Below, piece by piece: positions 13,049 to 24,347 of a stretch of DNA of 30,701 nucleotides. Origin of the DNA: Bradyrhizobium sp. CCH5-F6 (GTDB lineage Bacteria; Pseudomonadota; Alphaproteobacteria; Rhizobiales; Xanthobacteraceae); assembly GCF_001556045.1 (NCBI RefSeq), contig NZ_LSIC01000023.1, positions 1 to 30,701 of the forward strand. Direction: 5' to 3'. A program made the translations under genes and the position numbers. The notes beneath the pieces are model-generated. The model was not told the DNA's origin. It worked only from the letters and a program-made list of their open reading frames with translations, and made no database searches. Positions within the stretch are counted from its first letter, which is position 1. Each line of letters opens with the position of its first letter.

Positions 13049-13345
13049 ATGGCATCGATTTCGAAGACGTTCGTCGCATCCGCTGCGACGCTGTTTGCAT
13101 CTGGCTTTTTCGTGATCGCCGCGCCCGCCGCGCAGGCGGAGGAGTACTGCATCACCAACGGTGCCCAGGCCGCTCACGGCTGCGGCTATCCGACGATGGA
13201 AGCCTGCCGGGCCGCAGCCGGTGGCATCGGCGGCATGTGCGCGCAGAGCGGTGGAGCGAAGACACCGAATGACGCATTGGCCTATCAGCCCAAGCGGTCG
13301 CAATCGCGTAAGCTTCGGCCGGGCGGGCAGACCAACTCGAACTGA
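13049..13345 (+). CDS. Secreted DUF3551 protein
   Basis: A 98-residue exported protein. The Sec signal spans about residues 1-30 (MASISKTFVASAATLFASGF, then VIAAPAAQAEE). The mature part has the DUF3551 pattern EEYCITNGAQAAHGCGYPTM followed by EACRAAAGGIGGMCAQSGG, with four cysteines that can form two disulfides in the periplasm, and a basic, disordered tail. DUF3551 proteins are many and nearly confined to Bradyrhizobiaceae; their function is unknown. The ribosome site is GCAGGAAAG before the ATG. It is convergent with the araC-type gene. Confidence 0.9.
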   Translation: MASISKTFVASAATLFASGFFVIAAPAAQAEEYCITNGAQAAHGCGYPTMEACRAAAGGIGGMCAQSGGAKTPNDALAYQPKRSQSRKLRPGGQTNSN

Positions 13346-13375
13346 CGTCGCAATCCGGACCGGCTTAGAGATGTT

Positions 13376-13404
13376 GCGGCCTCCGGAACCATCTCGGGGG
13401 CCGC
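13376..13404. terminator. Possible terminator stem between convergent genes
   Basis: GCGGCC (13376-13381) pairs with GGCCGC (13399-13404). No T-tract is present, so this is a weak call based on position between converging genes. Confidence 0.3.
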
Positions 13405-13447
13405 CTCCCGTCCATGACGGGCGCACAAGGTCGCGCTGGCTCGAGCC

Positions 13448-14476
13448 TCACCGGTAACGGCCGCGAAATTCGCGCGGGCTTGTGCCGGTCCAGCTGCGGA
13501 ACGCGCGCGAAAAGCTCTTTTCGTTGCGGAAGCCGGCGATCTCCGCAATCCGCTTGATCGGGGTGCGGCCGCGCATCAGCTCCTGCTTGGCGAGCTCGAA
13601 CTTCGCCTCTTCCTTGAGATCGCGCAGCGAGGTCGCCTCCTCGCGCAGGCGCCGATGCATCGTGCGGGTGGACAGCGCCAGCTCGCGCGCGACGTCCTCG
13701 GCGCCGAGCGCGCGTCCGCGCGCATGGCGAAGCACGCGGCGCACGCGCTCGACCAGCAGCCGGTCGCGCCGGTAGGGAAGCACGGTCAGCCGCAACGCGC
13801 CCTTGAGCATTTGGTCGAGATCGGCCGCGCTACGCGTCAGCGGCAGCGAAAGATAGTGCTTGTCGAAGACGATGGCCGAGCGGTCTGCATCGAAGCGGAC
13901 GGTCCGGCAAAAGATGGTCGGGTAGACCGAGACGTGGCCGGGCTCGGGGTAAGGGAATTCAGCTGCGCGGAGCGCGATCCTGGAATCGACGGCCCAACAG
14001 GAGAAGCCAAGCACGTAGCGGAACAGGGTGACCAGGCAGAACTCGCGGAAAGGCCCGAGATCGCGCAGCTCGCTGATCGACACGACGGCGGTCTCTTCGC
14101 CAACCTCGAGGTCGAGCAGCACGTCCTCGGTGACCAGACGGTGATGCCGGCACCAGCGCCTGAGCGCGACCTCGAGCGTCGGCGCGGTGATGGAGGCCCG
14201 GCACAGCATGCCGTAGGTGCCCCAAGGCAGCCGCCGCGAGAACCAGCCGAGCGCCTCGTCGTCGAGCTCGCGCATGGCATGGCCCGCCAGGGCCTCGAAC
14301 TGGGCGGCGGTGACCCGCCCGTCCGGAGAATTGACGAGGTCCGGCGCCACCTGGCCCCGGCTCAATGCCTCCGCGGGATCGCGGCCGTATCGCTCATAAG
14401 CTGCCACCACGCCGCGGACGAAGGCGGCGGGGGTGACGGCGCGGCGCGGGATCGCGGTGGCGGCTTGAAAAGGCAT
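13448..14476 (-). CDS. AraC-family regulator, probably of the leucine operon
   Basis: A 342-residue regulator with an N-terminal arabinose-binding-like sensor domain (residues about 20-210, including [20 protein letters not shown]) and a C-terminal AraC helix-turn-helix pair ([20 protein letters not shown], then [20 protein letters not shown] and [15 protein letters not shown]). This architecture occurs in activators of fatty-acid and branched-chain catabolism. GGAGGG lies about 8 nt before the ATG. The gene is divergent from isovaleryl-CoA dehydrogenase with a 113-nt spacer carrying CGGAAAAT direct repeats, so it most likely activates the ivd-mcc-hmgL operon in response to leucine-derived acyl-CoA or acid (inference). 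Confidence 0.9.
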   Translation of the reverse strand: MPFQAATAIPRRAVTPAAFVRGVVAAYERYGRDPAEALSRGQVAPDLVNSPDGRVTAAQFEALAGHAMRELDDEALGWFSRRLPWGTYGMLCRASITAPTLEVALRRWCRHHRLVTEDVLLDLEVGEETAVVSISELRDLGPFREFCLVTLFRYVLGFSCWAVDSRIALRAAEFPYPEPGHVSVYPTIFCRTVRFDADRSAIVFDKHYLSLPLTRSAADLDQMLKGALRLTVLPYRRDRLLVERVRRVLRHARGRALGAEDVARELALSTRTMHRRLREEATSLRDLKEEAKFELAKQELMRGRTPIKRIAEIAGFRNEKSFSRAFRSWTGTSPREFRGRYR

Positions 14477-14488
14477 CGGAAATCCCTC

Positions 14489-14519
14489 CGGAAAATCCTC
14501 GCCAAGTTTGGCGGAAAAT
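14489..14519. promoter_or_regulatory. Candidate AraC-type binding site
   Basis: CGGAAAAT occurs twice in the same orientation (14489-14496 and 14512-14519), 23 nt apart, as expected for the two halves of an AraC-type site. Between them is a perfect inverted repeat CGCCAA-gt-TTGGCG (14500-14513). The site lies in the divergent araC/ivd spacer. Confidence 0.45.
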
Positions 14520-14589
14520 GCAACCTTTTCGACTGCAAGAGGCCCGGGACCCCGCTAGGTTCGGACCCCAAAATACGGAGGAAATCGCC

Positions 14590-15762
14590 TTGAACATCCC
14601 GAGCATCGATTTCGATCTGGGCGAAGACATTAGCCTGCTGCGCGACACGCTTCGCGCCTTCGTGGAGGCGGAGATCACCCCGCGTGCCGCCGAGATCGAG
14701 AAGGCAAACCTGTTCCCGGCAGACCTCTGGAAGCGCTTTGGCGACCTTGGCCTGCTCGGCATGACCGCCCCGGAGCAATATGGCGGCTCCAGCATGGGGT
14801 ATCTCGCCCACATCGTCGCCATGGAGGAGATTTCGCGCGGCTCGGCTGCGGTCGGGCTGTCCTACGGCGCCCATTCAAACCTGTGCGTCAACCAGATCCG
14901 CCGCAACGGCAACGATGCGCAACGCCAGCGCTACCTGCCGAAGCTGATCTCGGGCGAGCATGTCGGCGCGCTGGCGATGTCCGAACCCGGGGCCGGCTCC
15001 GACGTCGTCTCGATGAAGCTGCGCGCCGACAAGCGCGGCGACCGCTACGTGCTCAACGGCTCCAAGATGTGGATCACCAATGGCGGCGATGCCGACGTGC
15101 TGGTGGTTTACGCCAAGACCGATCCTGACGCCGGCCCGCGCGGCATGACCGCCTTCCTGATCGAGAAGGGCTTCAAGGGCTTCACCCACGGCCAGCATCT
15201 CGACAAACTCGGCATGCGCGGCTCCAACACCTATCCGCTGTTCTTCGACGAGTGCGAGGTGCCGGAGGAGAACGTGCTCGGCAAGGTGGGCGAGGGCGTC
15301 AAGGTGCTAATGTCCGGCCTGGATTACGAGCGCGCGGTGCTCTCGGGCGGCCCGCTCGGGATCATGGCGGCCTGCATGGACGCGGTGGTTCCCTACATGC
15401 ACGAGCGCAAGCAGTTCGGCCAGCCGATCGGCGATTTCCAGCTGATGCAGGGCAAGCTCGCCGATATGTATTCGACCTGGCAGGCCACGCGCGCCTATGT
15501 CTATGCCGTGGGGCGCGCCTGCGACCGCGCCGACCACGCGCGCAGCTTGCGCAAGGATGCCGCCGCCGCGATCCTCTATTCCGCGGAGAAGGCGACGTGG
15601 ATGGCGGGCGAGGCGATCCAGGCGCTCGGCGGCGTCGGCTATACCAGCGAATTTCCGGTCGGACGTTTGTGGCGCGACGCCAAGCTCTACGAAATCGGCG
15701 CCGGCACTTCCGAGGTTCGCCGCATGCTGATCGGCCGCGAGCTCATGGCCGAGACGGCTTAA
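14590..15762 (+). CDS. ivd: Isovaleryl-CoA dehydrogenase
   Basis: This FAD-dependent acyl-CoA dehydrogenase oxidises isovaleryl-CoA to 3-methylcrotonyl-CoA in leucine degradation and passes electrons to ETF. The 390 residues include [20 protein letters not shown] (128-147) and [17 protein letters not shown], the usual FAD and substrate signatures. The catalytic base sits, as in isovaleryl-CoA dehydrogenases, in LDYERAV (Glu247); the position used by most other family members is Gly/Ala in [13 protein letters not shown] (367-379). This substitution supports the specific assignment. The start is TTG 14590, with ACGGAGGAA upstream. It is the first gene of a four-gene operon. Confidence 0.95.
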   Translation: MNIPSIDFDLGEDISLLRDTLRAFVEAEITPRAAEIEKANLFPADLWKRFGDLGLLGMTAPEQYGGSSMGYLAHIVAMEEISRGSAAVGLSYGAHSNLCVNQIRRNGNDAQRQRYLPKLISGEHVGALAMSEPGAGSDVVSMKLRADKRGDRYVLNGSKMWITNGGDADVLVVYAKTDPDAGPRGMTAFLIEKGFKGFTHGQHLDKLGMRGSNTYPLFFDECEVPEENVLGKVGEGVKVLMSGLDYERAVLSGGPLGIMAACMDAVVPYMHERKQFGQPIGDFQLMQGKLADMYSTWQATRAYVYAVGRACDRADHARSLRKDAAAAILYSAEKATWMAGEAIQALGGVGYTSEFPVGRLWRDAKLYEIGAGTSEVRRMLIGRELMAETA

Positions 15763-15785
15763 ACGTTCACCTCATTGGAATCACC

Positions 15786-17390
15786 ATGCCGCTCCATTCC
15801 AGCATCGATGTTTCTTCATCAGACTATGCGCGCAATTCCGAGGCCATGCGCGCGCTCGTCGCGGACTTGCGCGAGAAGCTGAGCCAGGTCGCCGGCGGCG
15901 GCGGCGAGGCCTCGCGCAACCGCCACACCTCGCGCGGCAAGATGTTGGCGCGCCAGCGCGTCGACCTGCTGGTCGACCCCGGCACCTCCTTCCTGGAGCT
16001 GTCGCCGCTCGCGGCCTATGGCCTTTATGGCGGTGACGTGCATTCGGCGAGCGTCGTCACCGGGGTCGGGCGCATCTCGGGCCGCGAATGCGTGATCGTC
16101 GCCAACGACGCCACCATCAAGGGCGGTACATATTATCCGATGACGGTGAAGAAGCATCTGCGCGCGCAGGACATCGCGCGACAGAACAATCTTCCTTGCG
16201 TCTACATGGTGGATTCCGGCGGCGCGTTTCTGCCGCTGCAGGACGAGATCTTCCCGGACGAGCGGCATTTCGGCCGCATCTTCTACAACCAGGCGCAGAT
16301 GTCCTCACAAGGCATTCCGCAGATCGCGATCGTCATGGGCTCCTGCACGGCCGGCGGCGCCTATGTCCCCGCGATGTCGGACGAGAGCATCATCGTGCGC
16401 AACCAGGGCACCATCTTCCTCGGCGGCCCGCCGCTGGTGAAGGCGGCGACTGGCGAGGTGGTCAGCGCGGAGGAACTCGGCGGCGCCGACGTGCATTCGC
16501 GGCAATCTGGCGTGACCGATCACTATGCCCAGAACGATGCCCATGCGATCGGCATCGCGCGGCGCATCGTCGGGACGTTGAAGCCGCCGGCACGGCCGAA
16601 CCTGAACATGCATCCGCCGCGCGAACCGCTGTTTGCGGCGGAGGAGATTTATGGCGTGGTGCCGGTCGATGGCCGCAAGCCGTTCGACGTGCGCGACATC
16701 ATCGCGCGCGTAGTGGACGGCTCCGAGTTCGACGAATTCAAGAAGCTCTACGGCACGACGCTGGTCTGCGGTTTCGCCCATATCTGGGGTTATCCGGTCG
16801 GCATCATCGCCAATAACGGCATTCTCTTCAGCGAAAGCTCGCTGAAGGGCGCGCATTTCATCGAGCTGTGCTGCCAGCGCGGCATTCCGCTGGTGTTCTT
16901 GCAGAACATCACCGGCTTCATGGTCGGCAAGAAATACGAGGCCGGCGGCATCGCGCGCGACGGCGCCAAGCTGGTGACGGCGGTTGCGACCGCCTCGGTG
17001 CCGAAATTCACCGTCGTGATCGGCGGCTCCTATGGCGCCGGCAATTACGGCATGTGCGGCCGCGCCTATTCGCCGCGCTTCCTCTGGATGTGGCCGAATG
17101 CGCGCATCTCGGTGATGGGCGGCGAGCAGGCCTCGATGGTCCTGAGCCAGGTCCGGCGAGACAACATCGAGGCCAAGGGCGACAGCTGGTCGAAGGAAGA
17201 GGAAGACAAGTTCCGCGAGCCGATTCGCGCGCAATATGAGAGCCAGGGGCATCCTTACTATGCGACGGCGCGTCTGTGGGACGACGGCGTGATCGACCCG
17301 GCCGATACGCGCCTCGTGCTCGGCCTCGGCCTCTCGGCGGCGTCGAATGCGCCGATCGAGCCGACGAAATTCGGCCTGTTCAGGATGTGA
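15786..17390 (+). CDS. mccB: Methylcrotonyl-CoA carboxylase, carboxyltransferase (beta) subunit
   Basis: This subunit transfers carboxyl from biotin to 3-methylcrotonyl-CoA, giving 3-methylglutaconyl-CoA. The 534-residue length matches the family. The N-terminal half holds [20 protein letters not shown] (about 45-64), [20 protein letters not shown] and the oxyanion-type loop [16 protein letters not shown]. The C-terminal crotonase-like half has [40 protein letters not shown] and [15 protein letters not shown]. The acyl-specific loops are those of methylcrotonyl- rather than propionyl-CoA carboxylases, and the neighbours agree. It starts 23 nt after ivd and ends 4 nt before the alpha subunit. 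Confidence 0.95.
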   Translation: MPLHSSIDVSSSDYARNSEAMRALVADLREKLSQVAGGGGEASRNRHTSRGKMLARQRVDLLVDPGTSFLELSPLAAYGLYGGDVHSASVVTGVGRISGRECVIVANDATIKGGTYYPMTVKKHLRAQDIARQNNLPCVYMVDSGGAFLPLQDEIFPDERHFGRIFYNQAQMSSQGIPQIAIVMGSCTAGGAYVPAMSDESIIVRNQGTIFLGGPPLVKAATGEVVSAEELGGADVHSRQSGVTDHYAQNDAHAIGIARRIVGTLKPPARPNLNMHPPREPLFAAEEIYGVVPVDGRKPFDVRDIIARVVDGSEFDEFKKLYGTTLVCGFAHIWGYPVGIIANNGILFSESSLKGAHFIELCCQRGIPLVFLQNITGFMVGKKYEAGGIARDGAKLVTAVATASVPKFTVVIGGSYGAGNYGMCGRAYSPRFLWMWPNARISVMGGEQASMVLSQVRRDNIEAKGDSWSKEEEDKFREPIRAQYESQGHPYYATARLWDDGVIDPADTRLVLGLGLSAASNAPIEPTKFGLFRM

Positions 17391-17394
17391 TGCG

Positions 17395-19398
<2,004 letters not shown>

Positions 19399-19399
19399 C

Positions 19400-20311
19400 A
19401 TGAGCGATCCCGTCCGCATCATCGAAATGGGGCCGCGTGACGGCCTTCAGAACGAGAAGACCGCGGTCAGCGTCGAGGCCCGCATCGGCTTCGTCGAGGC
19501 GCTGGTCGCGGCCGGCCTCAATACGGTCGAGGTCGGCGCCTTCGTGTCGCCCAAGGCGATTCCGCAAATGGCAAGCTCGGACGCGGTGTTGCGCGGCGTC
19601 AGCCACGTGCAGGGCGCCGAATTCCACGTGCTGGTGCCGAACGAGAAGGGCTATGACGCCGCGCGCGCGGCCGGGGCGAAAGTCGTCTCGGTATTCGCGG
19701 CGGCCTCGGAAGGGTTTTCGCGCGCCAACATCAACTGCACGGTCGCGGAGTCCATCGAGCGCTTCAAGCCGGTGCTGGCGCGCGCCAAAGCCGATGGCGT
19801 CAAGGTGCGCGGCTATATCTCCTGCGTGCTCGGCTGCCCGTTCGACGGCGAGATCAAGCCGAAGGCGGTGGCCGATCTCGCCAGCACGCTGGTCGAGCTC
19901 GGCTGCTACGAGATCTCGCTCGGCGACACCATCGGCGTCGGCACGCCGGATAAGGCCAAGGAGATGCTGCGTGCGGTTGCGGCCAACATTCCCGCAGCCA
20001 AGCTGGCGATGCATTTCCACGACACCTACGGCCAGGCGCTCGCCAACCTCTACGCAGGGATGGAAGAGGGCGTCCGCGTCATCGACTCTGCTGCCGGTGG
20101 CCTCGGAGGCTGTCCCTACGCTCCCGGTGCGACCGGCAACGTCGCGACCGAGGACGTCGTCTACATGCTCGAAGGCATGGGCATCAGGACCGGCGTCGAT
20201 ATGGACAAGCTGCTGGCGGCCACCAACGCGATGAGCGGCGTGCTGGGCAAGCCGCCCGTGAGCCGCGTGGCGTGCGCGCTGAATGCGAAGAAGAAGCGGG
20301 CGAATTCGTAG
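19400..20311 (+). CDS. Hydroxymethylglutaryl-CoA lyase
   Basis: A TIM-barrel lyase of 303 residues that splits HMG-CoA into acetyl-CoA and acetoacetate, the last step of leucine breakdown. Signatures: VRIIEMGPRDGLQNEK at the start (catalytic Arg13-Asp14), CVLGCPFDGEI, the metal-binding HFHDTYGQALAN, and the catalytic loop GGLGGCPYAPGATGN with its cysteine. A GGAG lies shortly before the ATG, which follows the mccA stop by 1 nt. The operon has no methylglutaconyl-CoA hydratase, the step between MCC and this enzyme. The gene stops 1 nt before a long hairpin repeat that probably ends the transcript. Confidence 0.95.
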   Translation: MSDPVRIIEMGPRDGLQNEKTAVSVEARIGFVEALVAAGLNTVEVGAFVSPKAIPQMASSDAVLRGVSHVQGAEFHVLVPNEKGYDAARAAGAKVVSVFAAASEGFSRANINCTVAESIERFKPVLARAKADGVKVRGYISCVLGCPFDGEIKPKAVADLASTLVELGCYEISLGDTIGVGTPDKAKEMLRAVAANIPAAKLAMHFHDTYGQALANLYAGMEEGVRVIDSAAGGLGGCPYAPGATGNVATEDVVYMLEGMGIRTGVDMDKLLAATNAMSGVLGKPPVSRVACALNAKKKRANS

Positions 20312-20312
20312 C

Positions 20313-20377
20313 TTCGTAGGGTGGGTTAGACCTGCAATTGCGCGTTGCGCAATCGCAGGTCTAACCCACCCTACGAA
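20313..20377. repeat. REP-like long hairpin element, copy 1
   Basis: The 23-nt arm 20313-20335 (starts TTCGTAGGGTGGGTTAG) is the exact reverse complement of 20355-20377, and a further ATTGCGC/GCGCAAT stem closes on the loop GTT. It begins 1 nt after the HMG-CoA lyase stop and lies between this gene and the convergent dapA-like gene, so it probably also terminates both transcripts. The right arm shares 20 of 21 nt with copy 2 at 25223-25243. Confidence 0.85.
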
Positions 20378-20387
20378 TTAGGAACAA

Positions 20388-21314
20388 TCAAGCCGCCTTC
20401 AGGCCGACATCCGGCAGGCGCGGACGGTTCTTCAGCGCCTTGGCCATCATGGCCTCGACCTCGGCCTTTTCCTGCGGCAGCAGTGCGAGGCGGGGCGGGC
20501 GGGTCAGCGCGGTGCCGCGGCCCATGATGTGCTCGCAAAGCTTGATGCACTGGACGAGGTCCGGGCGTGCATCGAGATGCAAGAGCGGCATGAACCATTC
20601 GTAGAGCGGCATCGCCTCGGCGAAGCGTCCCGCCTTGGCGAGGCGGAACAGCGTCTCGCCCTCGCGCGGGAAGGCATTCGACATGCCGGAGACCCAGCCC
20701 ACCGCGCCCATGGCGACGCTCTCGACGATGACGTCGTCGAGGCCCGCGAACAGCACGAAGCGGTCGCCGACCATGTTGCGGGTGTCGATGAAGCGCCGGG
20801 TGTCGCCGGAGGAGTCCTTGAAGCAGACGACGGTCTCGACGTCGGCGAGCGAGGCCAGGATGTCGGGGGTGACGTCGTTCTTGTAGATCGGCGGATTGTT
20901 GTAGAGCATCACCGGCAGGTCGGTCGCCGAGGCGACGGCGCGGAAATGCGCAGCGGTCTCGTGTGGCTTGGAGGAATAGACCAGCGCCGGCATCACCATC
21001 ACGCCGTCGATGCCGATGCGCGCGGCTTCCTTCGCGGTCTCGACCGCAAAGGCCGTGGTGAACTCGGCAATGCCGCAGAGCACGGGCACCCGGCCGGCCG
21101 CGACCGACTTCGCCGCTTCCATGATTGCGACCTTTTCCTTGCGCTCGAGCGAGGTATTCTCGCCGACCGAGCCGCAGACGATCAGGCCGGAAACGCCGTC
21201 GCGGATCAACCCGTCCATGACCTTGGCGGTCGCGTCGATGTTGAGCGAGAGGTCGTCATTGAATTGCGTGGTGACGGCCGGGAAGACGCCTTCCCAGGAG
21301 ATGCGTGGGCTCAT
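20388..21314 (-). CDS. DapA-family aldolase/dehydratase/deaminase
   Basis: A 308-residue TIM-barrel enzyme of the N-acetylneuraminate lyase/DHDPS family. The Schiff-base lysine is Lys166 in VVCFKDSSGD, and the active-site tyrosine is Tyr138 in MLYNNPPIY. The substrate-loop motif reads CGSVGENTSLERKEK (47-61) instead of the GTTGE typical of dihydrodipicolinate synthase, so it is unlikely to make lysine. The TRAP and GntR context suggests catabolism of a sugar acid or hydroxyproline-type compound: candidates are a keto-deoxy-sugar-acid dehydratase or a pyrroline-hydroxycarboxylate deaminase. The ATG has GGAG 8 nt upstream. It is the last gene of the dctQ-dctM-dctP-dapA unit. Confidence 0.85.
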   Translation of the reverse strand: MSPRISWEGVFPAVTTQFNDDLSLNIDATAKVMDGLIRDGVSGLIVCGSVGENTSLERKEKVAIMEAAKSVAAGRVPVLCGIAEFTTAFAVETAKEAARIGIDGVMVMPALVYSSKPHETAAHFRAVASATDLPVMLYNNPPIYKNDVTPDILASLADVETVVCFKDSSGDTRRFIDTRNMVGDRFVLFAGLDDVIVESVAMGAVGWVSGMSNAFPREGETLFRLAKAGRFAEAMPLYEWFMPLLHLDARPDLVQCIKLCEHIMGRGTALTRPPRLALLPQEKAEVEAMMAKALKNRPRLPDVGLKAA

Positions 21315-21389
21315 TGTTTGGCTCCGATTGGAATTGTGCCGGCGGATCGTTCGATCCGCCGGGCATTGACGTGAGGGCGATGGGTGGGA

Positions 21390-22373
21390 TCAGAGCGTCG
21401 CGCCGACCTTGCGCAGCTCGGCGAGGACGGGGGCTTTCGGCAGCCAGATCTTGTCGAACTCGGCGATGACGGCCTCGGTGTCCTTGGCGTCGACCTGGCG
21501 GATCGGGATCGGCGCGTTCTTGAAGTTCTGGATCAGCGTGGGCTCGTTGCCGGCAAGCTCGTCGATCTGCGCGTCCAGCGTCGACTTGATGGTCTTGGTG
21601 ATCAGTTCGCGGTCGGCTGCGGGCAGCGACTGCCAGACTCGGCCGGAGACGACTGCCGCCATCGGCATGAAGACGGCGTTCATCTGGAGGATAACCTTCG
21701 ACACCTTGTCGAAGCGCTGATTCCAGGAGAATTCGAGATCGGCCTCGAGGCCGTCGACTTGGCCGTTCGCCATGGCGTCGAACACCTGCGGTGTCGGGAT
21801 CGGGGTCGGCGCAGCGCCGAGCGAAGAATAGAAGTCGCGATAGACCGGCGTCGGGTTGATGCGCAGCTTCATGCCCTTGATGTCGGCGAGCGAGTGCAGA
21901 TCCTTCGACGAGAACACCGCGCGCATGCCGGTGATGCCCCAGCCGAGCCCGATGGTGCCGGTCTCCTGCGGCAGCACGTCGAACAGCTTCACCGCCGCCG
22001 GATGCCGCACAAACTTTGCGACCGCGGGCGTCGAGCGGACGATGTAGGGCGCGTTGATCGCGGCGATGTGCGGCACGCGCGAGCCGAGCTCGGCAGCCTG
22101 GATGAAGCCCATGTCGAGCGCTCCGGACTGCAATTGCTGCATCATCGCGGTCTCGTTGCCGAGCTGGCCGGAGTGGAACACGGTCAGGGTCAGGCGGCCG
22201 TTGGTCGCGGACTTGAGATCCTCGCCGAATTTGAGCGCGGCCTTGTTCCAGGAATGGCCGTTGGGCGTGATCAGGCCGAGGCGGAATTCCTTGGCCTGGG
22301 CGAGCGCCAGCGACGGGGCAAACACCGAGGCGGCGGCGCTGGCGGCGAGAAAGCGGCGGCGAGAAAGCGGCAT
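21390..22373 (-). CDS. TRAP transporter solute-binding protein (DctP family), system 1
   Basis: A 327-residue periplasmic binding protein. It starts with a twin-arginine-like signal (MPLSRRRFLAASAAASVFAP, cleavage after LALAQA near residue 26), so folded export is likely. The family signatures include FHSGQLGNETAMMQQLQSGA (about 86-105), and GMKLRINPTPVYRDFYSSLG, whose Arg normally binds the substrate carboxylate. It delivers an organic anion to the DctQM permease. It lies between the broken dctM gene and the dapA-like gene, with short gaps, so all four genes are probably co-transcribed from the divergent promoter at about 24300. The substrate is unknown. Confidence 0.92.
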   Translation of the reverse strand: MPLSRRRFLAASAAASVFAPSLALAQAKEFRLGLITPNGHSWNKAALKFGEDLKSATNGRLTLTVFHSGQLGNETAMMQQLQSGALDMGFIQAAELGSRVPHIAAINAPYIVRSTPAVAKFVRHPAAVKLFDVLPQETGTIGLGWGITGMRAVFSSKDLHSLADIKGMKLRINPTPVYRDFYSSLGAAPTPIPTPQVFDAMANGQVDGLEADLEFSWNQRFDKVSKVILQMNAVFMPMAAVVSGRVWQSLPAADRELITKTIKSTLDAQIDELAGNEPTLIQNFKNAPIPIRQVDAKDTEAVIAEFDKIWLPKAPVLAELRKVGATL

Positions 22374-22395
22374 GGTCGGGCTCCTATTGGATGGC

Positions 22396-23663
22396 CTATT
22401 TGACGAGGATCAGCGAGAGCGACGGATAGAGCGAGAGCAGCACGAGGAGGACGCAGGAGATGACGAAGAAGGGCAGCGTCACCATGAACATCTTGCCGGG
22501 CTTGGCGCCCGTGACGGCGGCTGCAACGAAGAAGCAGAGCCCGACGGGTGGCGACAGCAGGCCGAGCACCAGGTTGATCACCACCACGACGCCGAAATGC
22601 CTGGGATCGATGTGATGCTGATCTGCAACGTCATCCTGCTGCTGATCGGCACCGTCATGATCAGGCCGGGAATGCCGTCGATCACCGTGCCGATCAGCAG
22701 CAGGATGACGTTGCAGATCAGCATGAAGCTGACCGGATCCTTGGCGGCGGTCTGGATCCAGGCGGCGGTCTCCTGCGGCACCTTGCCGAAGATCAGGACC
22801 CAGGAGAACACCGCCGCGGCCGCCACCAGGAACAACACGATCGCCGAATAGATCGCGCTGCGCAGCATCATCTGCGGCAGCTGGGAGAATTCGAACTCCT
22901 TGGTCCAGAACTTTCCGACCAGCGCGGCGGCGACCGCGCCGACGGCCGCGGATTCGGTCGCGTTCGCGAGGCCGCCGAGAATGGTGCCGACGATGACGAT
23001 CGGGATCAGCAGCGTCGGCGAGGTCCGCAGGATCGTCATGACCCGCTGGCGCGGCGTCTGATAGTCCGCGCGCGGATAGTTGTAGACGTAGCCCATCAGC
23101 GCGATGACGAGGCAGAACATCACCGTGAGAATGACGCCGGGCACGATGCCGGCGATCAGCATGTCGCTGACCGAAACCTGCGCCAGCACGCTGTAGACCA
23201 CGAACATCACCGACGGCGGGATGATCGGGCCGAGCATGCCGCCATAGGCGGTCAGTCCGGCTGCGAAGGTCTTGTCGTAGCCCTTCTTCTCCATCTCCGG
23301 AACCATGATCTGGGCCATGATCGCAACCTGCGCCGTCGCAGATCCCAGGATCGATGAGATGAACATGTTGGCGAGGATGTTGACGTAGGCGAGCCCGCCC
23401 TTGAGCGAGCCGACGAAGGCCATGGCCATGTCGACGATGCGCCGTGTGATGCCGCCGCCGTTCATGATCTCGCCGATCAGGATGAAGAGCGGGATGGCGA
23501 TCAGGCCATAGCTGTCGACGCCGCCGAACAGCTGGAGCGGATAGGACTGGAACAGCACGGGATTGCCGGACGCGGCGATATAGACGAGGCCGGCGAGGCA
23601 CAGGCAGAGGCCGATCGGGACGCCGACCAGCATGAACGCCATGAAAGCCGCTGACGTGATCAT
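22396..23663 (-). pseudogene. TRAP large permease dctM, system 1, frameshifted
   Basis: This should be a 12-helix sodium-coupled TRAP permease of about 420 residues. The first frame is intact from MITSAAFMAFMLVGVPIGLC to GTVIDGIPGLIMTVPI, then reads nonsense and stops at 22578. The remaining domain (HIDPRHFGVVVVINLVLGLL, then SPPVGLCFFVAAAVTGAKPG and a final LSLYPSLSLILVK) is open in another frame down to 22396. The break coincides with a 38-nt inverted copy (22615-22652) of the gene's own 22687-22724. The length is 1268 nt, 2 more than a multiple of three, which fits a net gain of about 5 nt. Unless the sequence is misassembled, transport by system 1 should be lost. Its start overlaps the dctQ stop by 1 nt. 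Confidence 0.85.
22615..22724. repeat. 38-nt perfect inverted repeat inside dctM
   Basis: 22615-22652 is the exact reverse complement of 22687-22724, with a 34-nt spacer. The right arm encodes the in-frame MLICNVILLLIG; the left arm sits where conserved codons after TVPI should be. The match ends abruptly at both edges. Confidence 0.95.
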
Positions 23664-24286
23664 CAGTTGACCCCGTCCAGCTCGGAGAGTTGGAAACCTT
23701 TCGGCGGCGTGCGCGGGACCAGCTCGAGATCTTCAAGCAGATTGGCGAGGCCGTGGATGGTCATCGACACCGCGAAGATCGGCAGCGTCAGATAGAGCAC
23801 CCATGTCGGCCAGTTCAGCGTCTGGGTGCGCTCGGTGTAGAGGAAGTTGAAGGTTTCGGCGGCGAGCCTGCGCCCGTCGAAGCCGGCACGCGCAAGCCCG
23901 ATCGGGTCCATCCAGAGCACGCAAGTCACGATCAGGGCGATGCCGAACACGACGACGAGGCCGGTCGAGATCACCTTGGCGAGCTTCTGATGCTGTGGCG
24001 ACAGGCGTTCCGTCAGCATGGTGACCGCGAAATCGAGCCGCAGCCGCGTCATCGCGGAGGCGCCGATGAAGGTCAGCCAGACCACGCAATAGACCGCGGA
24101 TTCGTCGATCCAGTAGATCGGGAAATGCGAGTAGCGGGTGACGACGTTCACCAGGATCAATCCGGTAAGCAGGTACATCAGCCCCATCAGCGCGAGGCGC
24201 TCGACCGCGAGCAGGGCGCCCGACGCGCGAACGACCATGCGTCGGACGCTGAATGCACGCGTGGCCGGCATCGTCTGCTCGATCAT
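23663..24286 (-). CDS. TRAP small permease (DctQ), system 1
   Basis: A 207-residue four-helix membrane protein. Helices are visible at about 38-56 (LMYLLTGLILVNVVTR), 63-83 (YWIDESAVYCVVWLTFIGAS), 103-125 (LVVVFGIALIVTCVLW) and 165-185 (LYLTLPIFAVSMTIHGLANL). The DctQ hallmark is the charged stretch IYWIDESAVYCVVWLTFIGA. It pairs with DctM to form the transporter. The product is long at its N-terminus, with about 30 residues before helix 1. The stop TGA overlaps the dctM ATG by 1 nt. It is the first gene of the minus-strand operon and starts about 40 nt from the palindrome at 24327-24347. Confidence 0.9.
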   Translation of the reverse strand: MIEQTMPATRAFSVRRMVVRASGALLAVERLALMGLMYLLTGLILVNVVTRYSHFPIYWIDESAVYCVVWLTFIGASAMTRLRLDFAVTMLTERLSPQHQKLAKVISTGLVVVFGIALIVTCVLWMDPIGLARAGFDGRRLAAETFNFLYTERTQTLNWPTWVLYLTLPIFAVSMTIHGLANLLEDLELVPRTPPKGFQLSELDGVN

Positions 24287-24326
24287 GAAAGAGGACCCAA
24301 CCCCGAAGATTTGTCGTGCGATTGCT

Positions 24327-24347
24327 AAATGTATAATTTATACATTT
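24327..24347. promoter_or_regulatory. Candidate GntR operator in the divergent promoter
   Basis: AAATGTATA-att-TATACATTT is a perfect palindrome with 9-bp arms. It lies in the AT-rich divergent spacer between dctQ (minus) and gntR (plus). The TGTATA...TATACA form is typical of FadR/FCD-type GntR operators. Repression of both directions by the adjacent gntR product is the natural reading. Confidence 0.7.

Noticed and set aside
22396..23736. 446-codon minus-strand frame over dctM
   Set aside because: Only its last part, after the break, is the true permease tail. The rest is an out-of-frame reading of dctM and the dctQ overlap.
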